The notes under the pieces were generated by a model, which was not told where the DNA came from, made no database searches, and saw nothing but the letters and a program-made list of their open reading frames with translations. Shown here piece after piece: positions 33,542 through 42,511 of a stretch of 64,000 nucleotides of DNA. The translations under genes were made by a program, and so were the position numbers. The DNA is taken from assembly GCA_016716665.1 (NCBI GenBank), contig JADJVH010000007.1, forward strand, positions 62,001-126,000. The letters run 5' to 3'. Origin of the DNA: Candidatus Opimibacter iunctus. GTDB taxonomy: Bacteria > Bacteroidota > Bacteroidia > Chitinophagales > Saprospiraceae. Numbering within the stretch: the stretch's first letter is position 1; every line of letters begins with the position of its first letter.

Positions 33542-35167
33542 ATGATTATGTTAGTGAAACGTTTACGTTTCCTCGTGGCTACTATTGCCATAGGGACCGC
33601 TTTTTCTGCCACTGCGCAGACAGATTTAGGAGCAGCCTGCGGATGTCCGCCGGTTGGTTCAAGGCCTACAGTAACCATCGGTGGAACCGCTACAAGCCGG
33701 ATCGACATCAATGGAAACTTACTGGCTACAAACACTGTGTTGTCATGCGACACGATTTACGCGTTGGGTGACAAAGTGTATGTTGGAGATGGCAAGTCTC
33801 TGACGATTGCCCCAGGAACATTGTTTAAAACACCTTCTGGCCCAAGTGGTGACGCGCATGCGCTCATCGTATCCCGTGGTGGAAAGATTTTTGCTCCAGG
33901 TACATGCGATTGCCCGATTGTATTTACAGCTGCTGCAGATCCGATGAATGGAACTTACGGTGTCAACAACCATGGCAAATGGGGTGGTATTGTTATCCTT
34001 GGTAAAGCAAGGAACAACCTCAAGGCAGGTTTCGGTGCTAACACCATTTCTGACGGTGTAGGTTTTATCGAAGGATTTACTTCAGGTGAGCCAAGGAATG
34101 AATACGGAGCAGCTCCAGGTCTTCAGGATGACAATGACAACTCAGGTATTATGACTTATGTTTCTATCCGACATGCGGGTGAAGTAGTAGGTGCTGCCAA
34201 TGAGTTGAATGGTCTCTCCCTCGGATCTGTAGGTAGAGGTACAACACTGCAAAACATCGAAGTTATCGCTAACGAAGATGATGGTGTTGAGTTTTTCGGT
34301 GGTACCGTAGACCTCAAGTACGCTTCAGTAATGTTCAGCGGTGATGATGGTTTTGACTGGGATCAGGGATGGGCTGGAAGTGGCCAGTTCTGGGTTGTAG
34401 TCAAGACTGACCTTACTTCCTTCAGCTCTGGAGATAATGGATTTGAGTGCGACAGTGATGATGGTTTACAGTGTACATATCATGCAAGTCCTAAGATTTA
34501 CAATTGCACTTTTATCGGTGCAGCTGGTGTCAATGGAGGCCCGGCGCTTGATAACAACCAGGCGATCGAGTGGAAGGAAGCTTCCAGGGGTGAAATCCGC
34601 AACTGTATTTTCGCTAACTACAGCAGAGGTGTTCAGTTCGCTAATACGACCACACACTTTATTGATGCTGATGGATCCGGACCGGGAGCTCCTGTAGCTG
34701 CTGATGATTGCTATGCTGCATGGAACGCAGGTGCCCTCAAGCTCGAGAATTGCACATTTATCGGTGCTGTTGATCCGGTACGCGTTGGTGGTGCTGTAGG
34801 TGGTGCCCCAGATCTTGCTAAGTTTGCTGCTGATGGTAATACTTCAGTGCCTTCTGTAGCTGGTTTTTCACCATTGCATGTCATGAACGTAGCCAACAAT
34901 GCCGTGACTACAAAGCATGACATTCTTCCAGGCGCAAACATTGCTACTGCTACATTGCCTCCGGTTGATGGTTTTTATACTCCAGCCAACTACCGTGGAG
35001 CTTTCAAGGTAGGTGAGGCATCCTGGTTACAAGAGTGCTCTTATAACGCACTTATCGGACTTCAGGCTAATCTCCAATCCTGCCCAACTGACCTTAATAT
35101 AGATGGTGTCACCAATACAACGGACTTCCTCCAGTTGCTTGGATCATTCGGTACCAGCTGCCAGTAA
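33542..35167 (+). CDS. Secreted right-handed beta-helix protein with dockerin-like C-terminus
   Basis: 541 residues from ATG 33542 (ATG 33548 is also possible), signal peptide ending FSATAQ. The body has repeated G/N/D-rich turns of a parallel beta-helix, e.g. TTLQNIEVIANEDDGVEFFGG, KYASVMFSGDDGFDWDQGW, PKIYNCTFIGAAG, IRNCIFANYSRGVQFANT and LENCTFIGAVD. It begins with a Cys pair region (AACGCPPVG). The C-terminus is CPTDLNIDGVTNTTDFLQLL followed by GSFGTSCQ: one dockerin/EF-like calcium loop, and no type A sorting domain. Codon use is strongly biased toward GCT, GGT and GTT, unlike neighbours, suggesting high expression. Similar proteins are often encoded next to TonB receptors of this kind. 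Function unknown. Confidence 0.82.
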   Translation: MIMLVKRLRFLVATIAIGTAFSATAQTDLGAACGCPPVGSRPTVTIGGTATSRIDINGNLLATNTVLSCDTIYALGDKVYVGDGKSLTIAPGTLFKTPSGPSGDAHALIVSRGGKIFAPGTCDCPIVFTAAADPMNGTYGVNNHGKWGGIVILGKARNNLKAGFGANTISDGVGFIEGFTSGEPRNEYGAAPGLQDDNDNSGIMTYVSIRHAGEVVGAANELNGLSLGSVGRGTTLQNIEVIANEDDGVEFFGGTVDLKYASVMFSGDDGFDWDQGWAGSGQFWVVVKTDLTSFSSGDNGFECDSDDGLQCTYHASPKIYNCTFIGAAGVNGGPALDNNQAIEWKEASRGEIRNCIFANYSRGVQFANTTTHFIDADGSGPGAPVAADDCYAAWNAGALKLENCTFIGAVDPVRVGGAVGGAPDLAKFAADGNTSVPSVAGFSPLHVMNVANNAVTTKHDILPGANIATATLPPVDGFYTPANYRGAFKVGEASWLQECSYNALIGLQANLQSCPTDLNIDGVTNTTDFLQLLGSFGTSCQ

Positions 35168-35203
35168 ACCCCATTAACCCATTTAATCAATTAAACAAAA
35201 ACA

Positions 35204-36937
35204 ATGATGAATAAAATATTTATAATCTTATGCATGGCCTTGTTCTGCACAGGAACAATAAAGGCTCAGTTGGGATTAGAGAACGTAGTGGTCGAGACCT
35301 ACTACGTTGCTGATGCCAATGATATTGCTTTCTCCGGTGTAGACCCACTGCCGGCGGGAGCTAAGACCTACAGGGTGTATGTAGATATGGCTACGGGATG
35401 GGAGTTGCAAGCTGTATTTGGTGCAACTAACGTTGGAACTGGTGAAGTTGACACTTTTGTCGTTCGCTCCACAGCTCCTTTCTGGAATCATACTGATTTT
35501 GGTGGCTTGTATGGTTATAGCGTTCAGGCCAGCAGGCTTGATGATAACACTGTAGGCCTTGACTCATGGTTCTCAACAGGTCGTTCAAGTGGAAGTACAG
35601 GTGGTACTTCAGCAGTCTTCGAAGGTGAAGATAGCAATGGAGGAGCACCAACTCATCCGCACACTCCAGCCAACTTGCTGGTCAACAATGACCCTGCTGC
35701 AGGACTTGCATTGACAGTTGCTGATGGTAATATACCTGTTGCATCCACGATCACCTGGACTGCTACACCTGGTCTTGAAACCATCCTTGATCCTGTGTTC
35801 AACAACACCAACAACCCAGCTACACAAGTTGTTGTAACTGATGGTGCCCTTGGTGTAACCGTTTCCCTGGTAGGCCCAACAGCTGCAAACAGAGTGTGTA
35901 TTGGTCAGTTTACCACTGCCGGTGTATTCTCAGGACAGATCAACTTACAGTTGAGAAGGATCAGCGATAACCTCGTTGAGCAATATGTTGCTGAAACTCC
36001 AGGTGCTGGTCAGTTTTCTGCTCCTTCACTCAAATGGGGTCCAAATGCACTTCCAAATGTTGTGATCAACACGCCAACAGAAGGCCAGAATTTCGGTGCT
36101 TCTGCTCCGGTAAACATTGGTGTTACAGCTACTGACGCAGATGGCGTTATTGACTCTGTCAATTTCTACAAGGACGGTGTTTTATTTGCTACTGTTCAAG
36201 GCCCTGGCCCGTACAATGCTTCTTTCAATACAGGCTTAGTAACAACGACACACACGATCGTAGCCCGTGGATGGGATGATGATGGCGGTGTCAAAAGCGA
36301 TACAGTTCACATCACAGTTACAGGAAACAATCCTCCTGTGGTTAACCTGACAGCGCCTAATGCAGCGATCACAGGTTCAACAGTTAACATCTCTGCTACA
36401 GCAACAGACCCTGACGGTATTCAGTCAGTTCAGTTCTTTTTCAATAACGTAGCGATCGGTGCTCCGATTCCTGCTCCAGGTCCATATGTGACTTCATTTG
36501 TTGCTACACCTGCTGGTAACTATACAGGTGCCAATGGCATCCGCGCTACAGCAATTGACCTGTTAGGTGCTCCAGGGTCAGACGCTGAGAATATCGTTGT
36601 GACCAACAACCAGGCCCCTACAGCAACCATTACCTCTCCTGCTAATAGTGCATTTCTTTCCGAAGGCCCTGTAACCGTTACTGCAAATGCAGCGGACACT
36701 GATGGTTCAGTTAGTTCTGTTGAATTCTTTGCCAATGGCGTATCTATTGGTGTTGACAATACAGGACCAGCTCCATTCTCTATCTCATGGAATGCAGTTT
36801 ATGCTACGTATGCTCCTTCCGGTGATGTTGTCCTGACCGCTAAGGCTACAGACAACCTTAGCCTTGTTGGTGCTGCTTCTCCTGCAATCAATGTTACCAT
36901 TATCAACCCCTGCAGGTTCACCTTATATCCTGAATGA
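35204..36937 (+). CDS. Secreted paralogue C, N-terminal part (frameshifted gene)
   Basis: 577 residues with a signal peptide ending TIKAQ. The shared N-terminal domain (G-L-E-N-V-V-V-E-T-Y-Y-V-A-D-A-N-D; T-Y-R-V-Y-V-D-M; V-C-I-G-Q-F-T-T) is followed by three Ig-like repeats with D-x-D-G-V/S-x-S-V-x-F-Y/F (about 305-560). The frame stops at 36937 after INPCRFTLYPE. One base fewer in the C-run 36907-36910 gives INP-AGSPYILNDVNQVC and fuses it to the next frame, matching paralogue D. So 35204-38696 is one gene of about 1160 codons. Codons are biased as in the beta-helix gene, pointing to high expression. Confidence 0.88.
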   Translation: MMNKIFIILCMALFCTGTIKAQLGLENVVVETYYVADANDIAFSGVDPLPAGAKTYRVYVDMATGWELQAVFGATNVGTGEVDTFVVRSTAPFWNHTDFGGLYGYSVQASRLDDNTVGLDSWFSTGRSSGSTGGTSAVFEGEDSNGGAPTHPHTPANLLVNNDPAAGLALTVADGNIPVASTITWTATPGLETILDPVFNNTNNPATQVVVTDGALGVTVSLVGPTAANRVCIGQFTTAGVFSGQINLQLRRISDNLVEQYVAETPGAGQFSAPSLKWGPNALPNVVINTPTEGQNFGASAPVNIGVTATDADGVIDSVNFYKDGVLFATVQGPGPYNASFNTGLVTTTHTIVARGWDDDGGVKSDTVHITVTGNNPPVVNLTAPNAAITGSTVNISATATDPDGIQSVQFFFNNVAIGAPIPAPGPYVTSFVATPAGNYTGANGIRATAIDLLGAPGSDAENIVVTNNQAPTATITSPANSAFLSEGPVTVTANAADTDGSVSSVEFFANGVSIGVDNTGPAPFSISWNAVYATYAPSGDVVLTAKATDNLSLVGAASPAINVTIINPCRFTLYPE

Positions 36938-38696
36938 TGTTAACCAGGTATGTAATGACGCTACCGTATGTATGCCTGTTACGGTTATTTCTGCGATCAG
37001 CAGCGTAATCGGTTTTGACATGGTATTGTCATGGGACAACTCATTGATCTACCCAACAGGTAACATCACAAAGAGTGGTGACCTGTTGAATACAAACCTG
37101 TTTGAAACAGACTACAGCATTGACGTGCCAAATCACAAGATGATCGTTTCTGTGTTCCTTGATTCAGATGCACCACTGGGTACATTCTTTGCAGGAACTG
37201 GTGATATCGTTTGTGTTGAGTTTGCTAAGCGTCCGGCTTTCCAATCAGTGGATACCGCTACCATCGATGTACCTTTCTTCCAGGAGAGTTATTTCTCTTC
37301 AGTGGAAAGCCAGATCGTACCATCAGGTGATTTCACCACCTACCGTAATACCATCATGAGCAGCAATGTTGAGTTCTGGCTGGACAACAAAGCGATCGGC
37401 AACGATGGCAGCAACCCGGTTGTAAAAATCCAGGCTAACTCTTCTATCGATTGCAGTCTCGCAAGTGCTGCTACACCAGCAGTATTGACAGGCCCAATCG
37501 TTAATCCTGATATCAATGGTTTGTTTAGCTATGACCTCGCCGGTGGCGTGAAATTCTCTATCGACAAGGATCTCGCTGCTACCACTGACGTACAGGAAGT
37601 CGTAAATGGTTTTGATGCGCTGTTAGTCAGGAGAATCCTGATTGATGATGCTAACTTTACACCATCTATCTATCAGGCTATTGCTTCTGATGTTAACCGT
37701 GACGGTGTGATTTCTGCTGGTGACGTTTCCCAGATCAACCAGCGCGCTGTATTGATCCTTGGCGAATTCAGACAGGCATGGAACTACAATGCAGATGGAA
37801 CACAAAAACCAGGTTATGCCCCATCAAAAGACTGGCAGTTTATCGACCTGAGCACTGTATTGTTCAATCCTAACTACCAGATTTCTTCTAACTATCCTCA
37901 GGATAATGGCGTAGGTTTCTCTAAGTTCAGGGTTCCACAGACACCATTCTGCCTGACAGGTCCTGTATCTTCTTTTGCTACTTGCCCTGTGATCACAGAT
38001 GAGAGCTATATCGGTATCATGTATGGTGATATCAATGGTAACTGGAGGAATACTACAGATGTATTACTTCGTTCACCAAACTCAGTAGATGTAAAAGTTG
38101 GTAATGCCGTTTACACTGATGAGTATGTAGATGTTCCAGTAAGCTTTACTTCAGTTGAGAATGTAAATGCGATTGACCTTAGCCTTGAGCTGAATGACAG
38201 GAAACTGGCTTTCAATACGATCCTTGCAAATGGAATCCAGGCTGTAGGCCATTACAATGATGCTGACGGAAGACTCCGCGTTACCTCTAACAGTCTTGAC
38301 GCACTGAAAGAAGGTGAAGTGGCTTTCGTGATCCGCTTTGACCGCCTTGCAGGAAACAATGTAGAAGCTGCTGACTTCAATGATGCAGTCGGTTACCTCA
38401 ATGGAGATAAAGTAAACGTAAACCTGGTGACTCCAGGGGCAACGACTTCTAACAATGAGAAGGTTACGTTTGCTGTTAATCCAAACCCGGTAAACGATTT
38501 CGTATACATCAGCGTTTCTAAGGATGTTATCGCTGAAATCGTAAATATGGACGGAAGAGTAATGATATCTGACATCAAAGTTGCAGCCAATAGCAGGCAG
38601 CGTGTTGATGTTTCAAGCTCTTCATCCGGACTTTACACTATCAGAGTATTTGGTGATGACTACACTTCAGTACAACGGGTGTTTATCGCAAAATAA
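36864..38696 (+). CDS. Secreted paralogue C, C-terminal part: cohesin-like, dockerin-like, T9SS domain
   Basis: The rest of the gene starting at 35204; genuine coding begins near 36910, not at the ATG at 36864. Modules in order: a cohesin-like domain (QVCNDATVCMPVTV, IGFDMVLSWDNSLI, FAGTGDIVCVEF); a linker; a dockerin-like pair (D-V-N-R-D-G-V-I-S-A-G-D-V-S-Q-I-N-Q-R and G-D-I-N-G-N-W); a second cohesin-like domain (VNAIDLSLEL ... GYLNGDKVNV); and a type A sorting domain (V-N-P-N-P-V-N-D-F-V-Y-I-S-V). Cohesin- and dockerin-like modules on one chain suggest self-association on the cell surface; this is inference from fold resemblance. Confidence 0.85.
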   Translation: MLVLLLLQSMLPLSTPAGSPYILNDVNQVCNDATVCMPVTVISAISSVIGFDMVLSWDNSLIYPTGNITKSGDLLNTNLFETDYSIDVPNHKMIVSVFLDSDAPLGTFFAGTGDIVCVEFAKRPAFQSVDTATIDVPFFQESYFSSVESQIVPSGDFTTYRNTIMSSNVEFWLDNKAIGNDGSNPVVKIQANSSIDCSLASAATPAVLTGPIVNPDINGLFSYDLAGGVKFSIDKDLAATTDVQEVVNGFDALLVRRILIDDANFTPSIYQAIASDVNRDGVISAGDVSQINQRAVLILGEFRQAWNYNADGTQKPGYAPSKDWQFIDLSTVLFNPNYQISSNYPQDNGVGFSKFRVPQTPFCLTGPVSSFATCPVITDESYIGIMYGDINGNWRNTTDVLLRSPNSVDVKVGNAVYTDEYVDVPVSFTSVENVNAIDLSLELNDRKLAFNTILANGIQAVGHYNDADGRLRVTSNSLDALKEGEVAFVIRFDRLAGNNVEAADFNDAVGYLNGDKVNVNLVTPGATTSNNEKVTFAVNPNPVNDFVYISVSKDVIAEIVNMDGRVMISDIKVAANSRQRVDVSSSSSGLYTIRVFGDDYTSVQRVFIAK

Positions 38697-38738
38697 GAAC
38701 ACACCTGTTTCTTATACCCTAGAGTAGATTTTGTTTTA

Positions 38739-38774
38739 GGCTGCCTCCCTTTCGGGAGGTGGCCTTCCTTTTTT
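38739..38774 (+). terminator. Intrinsic terminator after paralogue C
   Basis: GGCTGCCTCCC (38739-38749) pairs with GGGAGGTGGCC (38754-38764) across a TTTC loop, an 11-bp stem with two G-T wobbles. It is followed by TTCCTTTTTT. This is the best intrinsic terminator in the window and separates paralogue C from D. Confidence 0.85.
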
Positions 38775-38966
38775 AGGTTGCCAAAAGAAAGTTGTTGATA
38801 TATATATCGTGAGAAAGATATTCATCCTTTCCATTGCTTATGCAAAACCTGTCCAGGGATGGATAGGGAGTACCAACGCAGGATCAGGTCTCCGGACGGT
38901 AACGTCCAGCAGGCCTGATTCTGTTTTTTGTTTTGTTTTCTCAATGATGCCCAAAGCAATTTTGTA

Positions 38967-40307
38967 ATGAAAGTAATTTTAATCACCCTGCTGTTATTCT
39001 TTAGTTCCCACGCGACTATTTTTGCACAGCCGGGACTTGAAGGAATAGTGATCGAGACCTATTACATTTCCGATGCCAGTGACTCGGGGACACCTTCTTT
39101 CCCTTTACCCCCTGGAGCGGTTACCTATAGGGTATACGTAGACCTCGCTCCAAACTGGGGACTGCAAGCGGTCTATGGGGCTACCAATGCAAGCACCGGC
39201 CAGGTAGATACGTTGGTCATCAGATCTACTCAACCATTTTTCAATAACGAAGACAAGGGCGCCATCTTTGGGTATCTCATTCCCACGACAAGCCTTGATG
39301 AGAATTCCGTCCTGCTCGATTCCTGGTTTTCGACAGGCAGGGCTGGTAATACTTCAGTGGGCGTCCTGAAGCCTGAGGACTTAAACGCCGGCGCACCTTC
39401 ATTTCCAAATATTGATGATTTGCTTCAGAACAATGACCCTTTAGCTGGATTCCCAATCAGTGAAGCGGATGGTATCATTTCCGGATCCACCACAGCTGCC
39501 TGGACCTTAGCCGGATCGATCTCAACTGCCCTGGGCATCTTTGATGATATTAATCTGCTGGGCAGTGACTTTCTGGTCTCCGATGGTGCACTTACAAACT
39601 TCACCACACCAATCCAGGGACCAAATGCAACGAATAAAATATTAATTGGACAGTTTACCACTGCGGGAGAGTTCTCAGGTCAACTCAACCTGCAGATAAG
39701 AAATTCAAGCACAGGGATCATCCAGCAATGGGTTGCCCAATCGCCTGAGGCCGGACAGTTTACTTCCCCACAGTTGTCATGGAATAGAGATCATCCACCC
39801 GTGATCACTATCACATCCCCTGCTGACAACACCAGGTTTTTGTCAGGCGAGAATGTCCCGGTAACGACAGATGCCACAGACCTGGACAGCGCCATCTTCA
39901 AGGTCGACTTCTTTTTCAATGGCCTTTCCTTTTTTACTGATCAATCGGCTCCATTTCAAGCTTCCTTCATTGCATCCGGCAATGGCACGATCACAGCCGT
40001 GGTGACCGGTGATGCAGGGGTTCAGGTCTCCTCAGATCCAATATATATCAAAGTCGTGCCTTATCAGGTGCAGAGTGTGCAACAATTGTGTAACCTGGAG
40101 ACCGCATGCATTCCAATTGAAGTGATCGGATTGGGGATCAGTGGTATTAACGGATTTGATATGGAGTTGACGTTTGATCTTGACAAGATTATTCCTACAG
40201 GGATCATTTACAATAAGGGTGATTTAATCAACCAGAGCTATATTCAAACCGACCATACCATAGACCTCCTCAACCAGCGTATGTTGATCAGTGTTTTTCC
40301 TCAATAG
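38967..40307 (+). CDS. Secreted paralogue D, N-terminal part (frameshifted gene)
   Basis: 446 residues from ATG 38967, signal peptide ending TIFAQ. Shared domain: G-L-E-G-I-V-I-E-T-Y-Y-I-S-D-A-S-D, V-T-Y-R-V-Y-V-D-L, W-x-L-Q-A-V-Y-G-A-T-N. One Ig-like domain and the start of a cohesin-like domain (QLCNLETACIPIEV, GFDMELTFDLDKI) follow. The frame stops at TAG 40305-40307. Removing one T from the run 40294-40298 and adding a base near 40312 yields SVFLNSIA-VGTTFSGTGD, which parallels SVFLDSDAPLGTFFAGTGD in paralogue C. It is therefore one gene through 41213 with compensating indels. Confidence 0.85.
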   Translation: MKVILITLLLFFSSHATIFAQPGLEGIVIETYYISDASDSGTPSFPLPPGAVTYRVYVDLAPNWGLQAVYGATNASTGQVDTLVIRSTQPFFNNEDKGAIFGYLIPTTSLDENSVLLDSWFSTGRAGNTSVGVLKPEDLNAGAPSFPNIDDLLQNNDPLAGFPISEADGIISGSTTAAWTLAGSISTALGIFDDINLLGSDFLVSDGALTNFTTPIQGPNATNKILIGQFTTAGEFSGQLNLQIRNSSTGIIQQWVAQSPEAGQFTSPQLSWNRDHPPVITITSPADNTRFLSGENVPVTTDATDLDSAIFKVDFFFNGLSFFTDQSAPFQASFIASGNGTITAVVTGDAGVQVSSDPIYIKVVPYQVQSVQQLCNLETACIPIEVIGLGISGINGFDMELTFDLDKIIPTGIIYNKGDLINQSYIQTDHTIDLLNQRMLISVFPQ

Positions 40308-40418
40308 CATTGCTCGGTCGGAACCACTTTTTCCGGGACTGGTGACATCATTTGTGTAGAATTCTTAAAAAGGCCGGCTTTCACTCCAGAGGACACTACA
40401 TCTGTTTGGGTCACTTCA

Positions 40419-41213
40419 ATGCAGGCTAGTAAGGCCGGTGGTGGAGTGGTGCAGTATGACTCGATACCACAAGGAGTTTTCTCAAGCATCAGGAATACCT
40501 CTTTTTTTGGAAGTGTTGCTTTCTGGGCAGACAATATTCCCATGGTATATGATCAGGATCAACCCTCAGCATACCTTATCACCAATATAGCGGGGATGGA
40601 CAGCAGATGTGATACCATCAACACAATCCCTGTTAGCCTGGATCTGGACGGGGCTTTTCAATATGATCTTACCAATGGATATTACATTTCCCTGGACAGG
40701 GACATAGCGCCCACGACAGATGTGCAATCCGTGATCAATAGTTTTGATGCTTTTCTGGTCAGGAAACTATTGATTGAGGATCCGGTATTTGTGCCCGATG
40801 TATTCCAGGTCATCGCAATGGATGTCAACATCGATGGCGTGATCAGTGCAGGCGATGTATCCCAAATCAACCAGAGGTCCCTTCTGGCCATTGATGAATT
40901 CAGGCAATCCTGGAATTACAATGCTGATGGTACACCAAAGCAAGATTACAAATCTTCAAGAGACTGGGTGTTTATCAGCCGCAATACATTGTTGTTTGAT
41001 CCGACGTATAAGAGATCAAGTACTTTTCCGGAGGACAATGGGGTCGGGTATTCACGATACAGAGTGCCTCAACCACCTACATGCATCTGGACTGAAATTG
41101 ACGACCAACCGGATGTATGCCCTGAAGTGGGAATAGAATCATACATTGGCATCTTGCTTGGGGATGTCAATGGTAATTACAGGTATATTCCAAATGACGG
41201 ACTTCTCAAATAG
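40419..41213 (+). CDS. Secreted paralogue D, C-terminal part with dockerin-like module
   Basis: Continuation of the gene from 38967 in the same frame; coding resumes near 40318 (GTTFSGTGDIICVEF), before this ATG. It includes the end of the cohesin-like domain and a dockerin-like module D-V-N-I-D-G-V-I-S-A-G-D-V-S-Q-I-N-Q-R. There follows the F-R-Q-S-W-N-Y-N-A-D-G-T segment that is nearly identical to paralogue C, then G-D-V-N-G-N-Y. It ends at 41213 directly after that second loop. The second cohesin-like domain and sorting domain of paralogue C are missing, so it either lacks a T9SS signal or is truncated. Confidence 0.82.
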   Translation: MQASKAGGGVVQYDSIPQGVFSSIRNTSFFGSVAFWADNIPMVYDQDQPSAYLITNIAGMDSRCDTINTIPVSLDLDGAFQYDLTNGYYISLDRDIAPTTDVQSVINSFDAFLVRKLLIEDPVFVPDVFQVIAMDVNIDGVISAGDVSQINQRSLLAIDEFRQSWNYNADGTPKQDYKSSRDWVFISRNTLLFDPTYKRSSTFPEDNGVGYSRYRVPQPPTCIWTEIDDQPDVCPEVGIESYIGILLGDVNGNYRYIPNDGLLK

Positions 41214-41287
41214 CAGTGCCAGTTTTCAATGGAATGTAGACTAAAGAAGGGTAATTTTGATGCATTAATCTGCAATCGATCAATTTT

Positions 41288-42007
41288 ATGCATTCACTCA
41301 AGCGCCCCTGGATCAACCTGGTATTGGCTCCAATATGGTTTCTGATCGTCATTGTTTGCTTTTCCGTTTACTTTATCGGTTCCGGCATCCCGGAGCCAGA
41401 ACTGCCGACGAAAATTACTGAATTCACACCGACAGTTATTCTGGTTGTTCAGTTGTCCATACTCATGACCTTATGGGTGACTACCAGGAAAGAGGGTTTC
41501 AGTCTGTTCAAGGATGGATGGGGCCATCAAGGGCACTCTGCCACAGATATCGTTTGGGGTATCATTACAGGGGCAATCATTGCAGTCTTATATTTTTTTA
41601 TGCTGTCAGGCGTACAGACCTGGTTGCAGATACATATTGGTGATTATGTTCCTGCCGGGGAGACCATGAATGCGCTTGGCAAACAAACTGTCCCGTTTTT
41701 TATGGCCAATGTAATCCTGGCCCCATTTGTAGAGGAAAGTTTGTACAGGAACTACGCGCTCACAAGATTTTCAGAAAAGTATGGAACAGCAAAGGGTATA
41801 GTGTTTACGTCTGTAATGTTTGGATTGTTGCATTGGGTTGGTGGGTTTTGGTATATCCTGATGACAATTATTTTTGTAGGAATTCCATTTGCTATCATCG
41901 CCACTAAAAGGGAATATTATATGGGTCTTTGCGGCTCATCTTACACTCAACATCCTGGAATTTATATACATTTTGAGTCGCTAATCGGCCTGAATGACGG
42001 AGCGTAA
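41288..42007 (+). CDS. CPBP-family (CAAX-type) intramembrane protease, frameshifted 3' end
   Basis: 239 residues as read, about six membrane helices. Catalytic motifs: E-E-S-L-Y-R (about residues 152-157, motif 1) and F-G-L-L-H-W (about 178-183, motif 2). Motif 3 is missing in this frame. One base fewer in the G-run 41923-41925 changes the tail to M-V-F-A-A-H-L-T-L-N-I-L-E-F-I-Y-I-L-S-R, which supplies the A-A-H-x-x-x-N motif and a stop at 41982-41984. The real C-terminus is therefore probably there. Family members are metal-dependent proteases/abortive-infection proteins in the inner membrane; substrate unknown. A TAATTTTG element lies at 41252-41259. Confidence 0.88.
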   Translation: MHSLKRPWINLVLAPIWFLIVIVCFSVYFIGSGIPEPELPTKITEFTPTVILVVQLSILMTLWVTTRKEGFSLFKDGWGHQGHSATDIVWGIITGAIIAVLYFFMLSGVQTWLQIHIGDYVPAGETMNALGKQTVPFFMANVILAPFVEESLYRNYALTRFSEKYGTAKGIVFTSVMFGLLHWVGGFWYILMTIIFVGIPFAIIATKREYYMGLCGSSYTQHPGIYIHFESLIGLNDGA

Positions 42008-42057
42008 ATCAAGGTGGATGGCCATCTGATAGAAATCTGAGTATAAAAAACTGACTT

Positions 42058-42435
42058 ATGCAAAATAATACAGCTATGGATATCGATGATTACATTGCCG
42101 GTTTTCCCGGCGAAGTGCAGGACCTGTTGCAGCAGATCCGCGCTGCTATACAGAAGGTAGTTCCTGGTGCACAGGAGGACATTAAGTATGCCATCCCGAC
42201 CTTTGTATTGAATGGAAAGAACCTGGTGCACTTTGCAGCCTTCAAGCATCACATCGGTTTTTATCCTACACCTACTGGAATTGAATCCTTTAAAAAGGAA
42301 CTTTCGAAATATAAGCAAGGAAAGGGCTCTGTGCAATTTCCATTGGATCAGCCCATGCCATTGAAGCTGATCACGGAGATTGTGACGTTTAATGTGGCGA
42401 GAAATGTGGAGGCCGCCGGAAAGAAAAGGAAATAG
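42058..42435 (+). CDS. DUF1801 (YdhG-like) protein
   Basis: 125 residues, soluble. The N-terminus has D-I-D-D-Y-I-A-G-F-P-G-E-V-Q-D-L-L-Q-Q-I-R, followed by A-Q-E-D-I-K-Y-A-I-P-T-F and V-H-F-A-A-F-K-H-H-I-G-F-Y-P, and ends with Q-F-P-L-D-Q-P-M-P. These are the standard elements of DUF1801, a small fold related to frataxin-like iron chaperones in annotations, without proven function. Isolated gene. Confidence 0.9.
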   Translation: MQNNTAMDIDDYIAGFPGEVQDLLQQIRAAIQKVVPGAQEDIKYAIPTFVLNGKNLVHFAAFKHHIGFYPTPTGIESFKKELSKYKQGKGSVQFPLDQPMPLKLITEIVTFNVARNVEAAGKKRK

Positions 42436-42511
42436 ATTCTGGTCCGGGAGTCTCTTGTGGGTAGTTAAAGCTGGCTTGATTTCATTACATTAGAGGTCAA
42501 TTTAGGTATCT

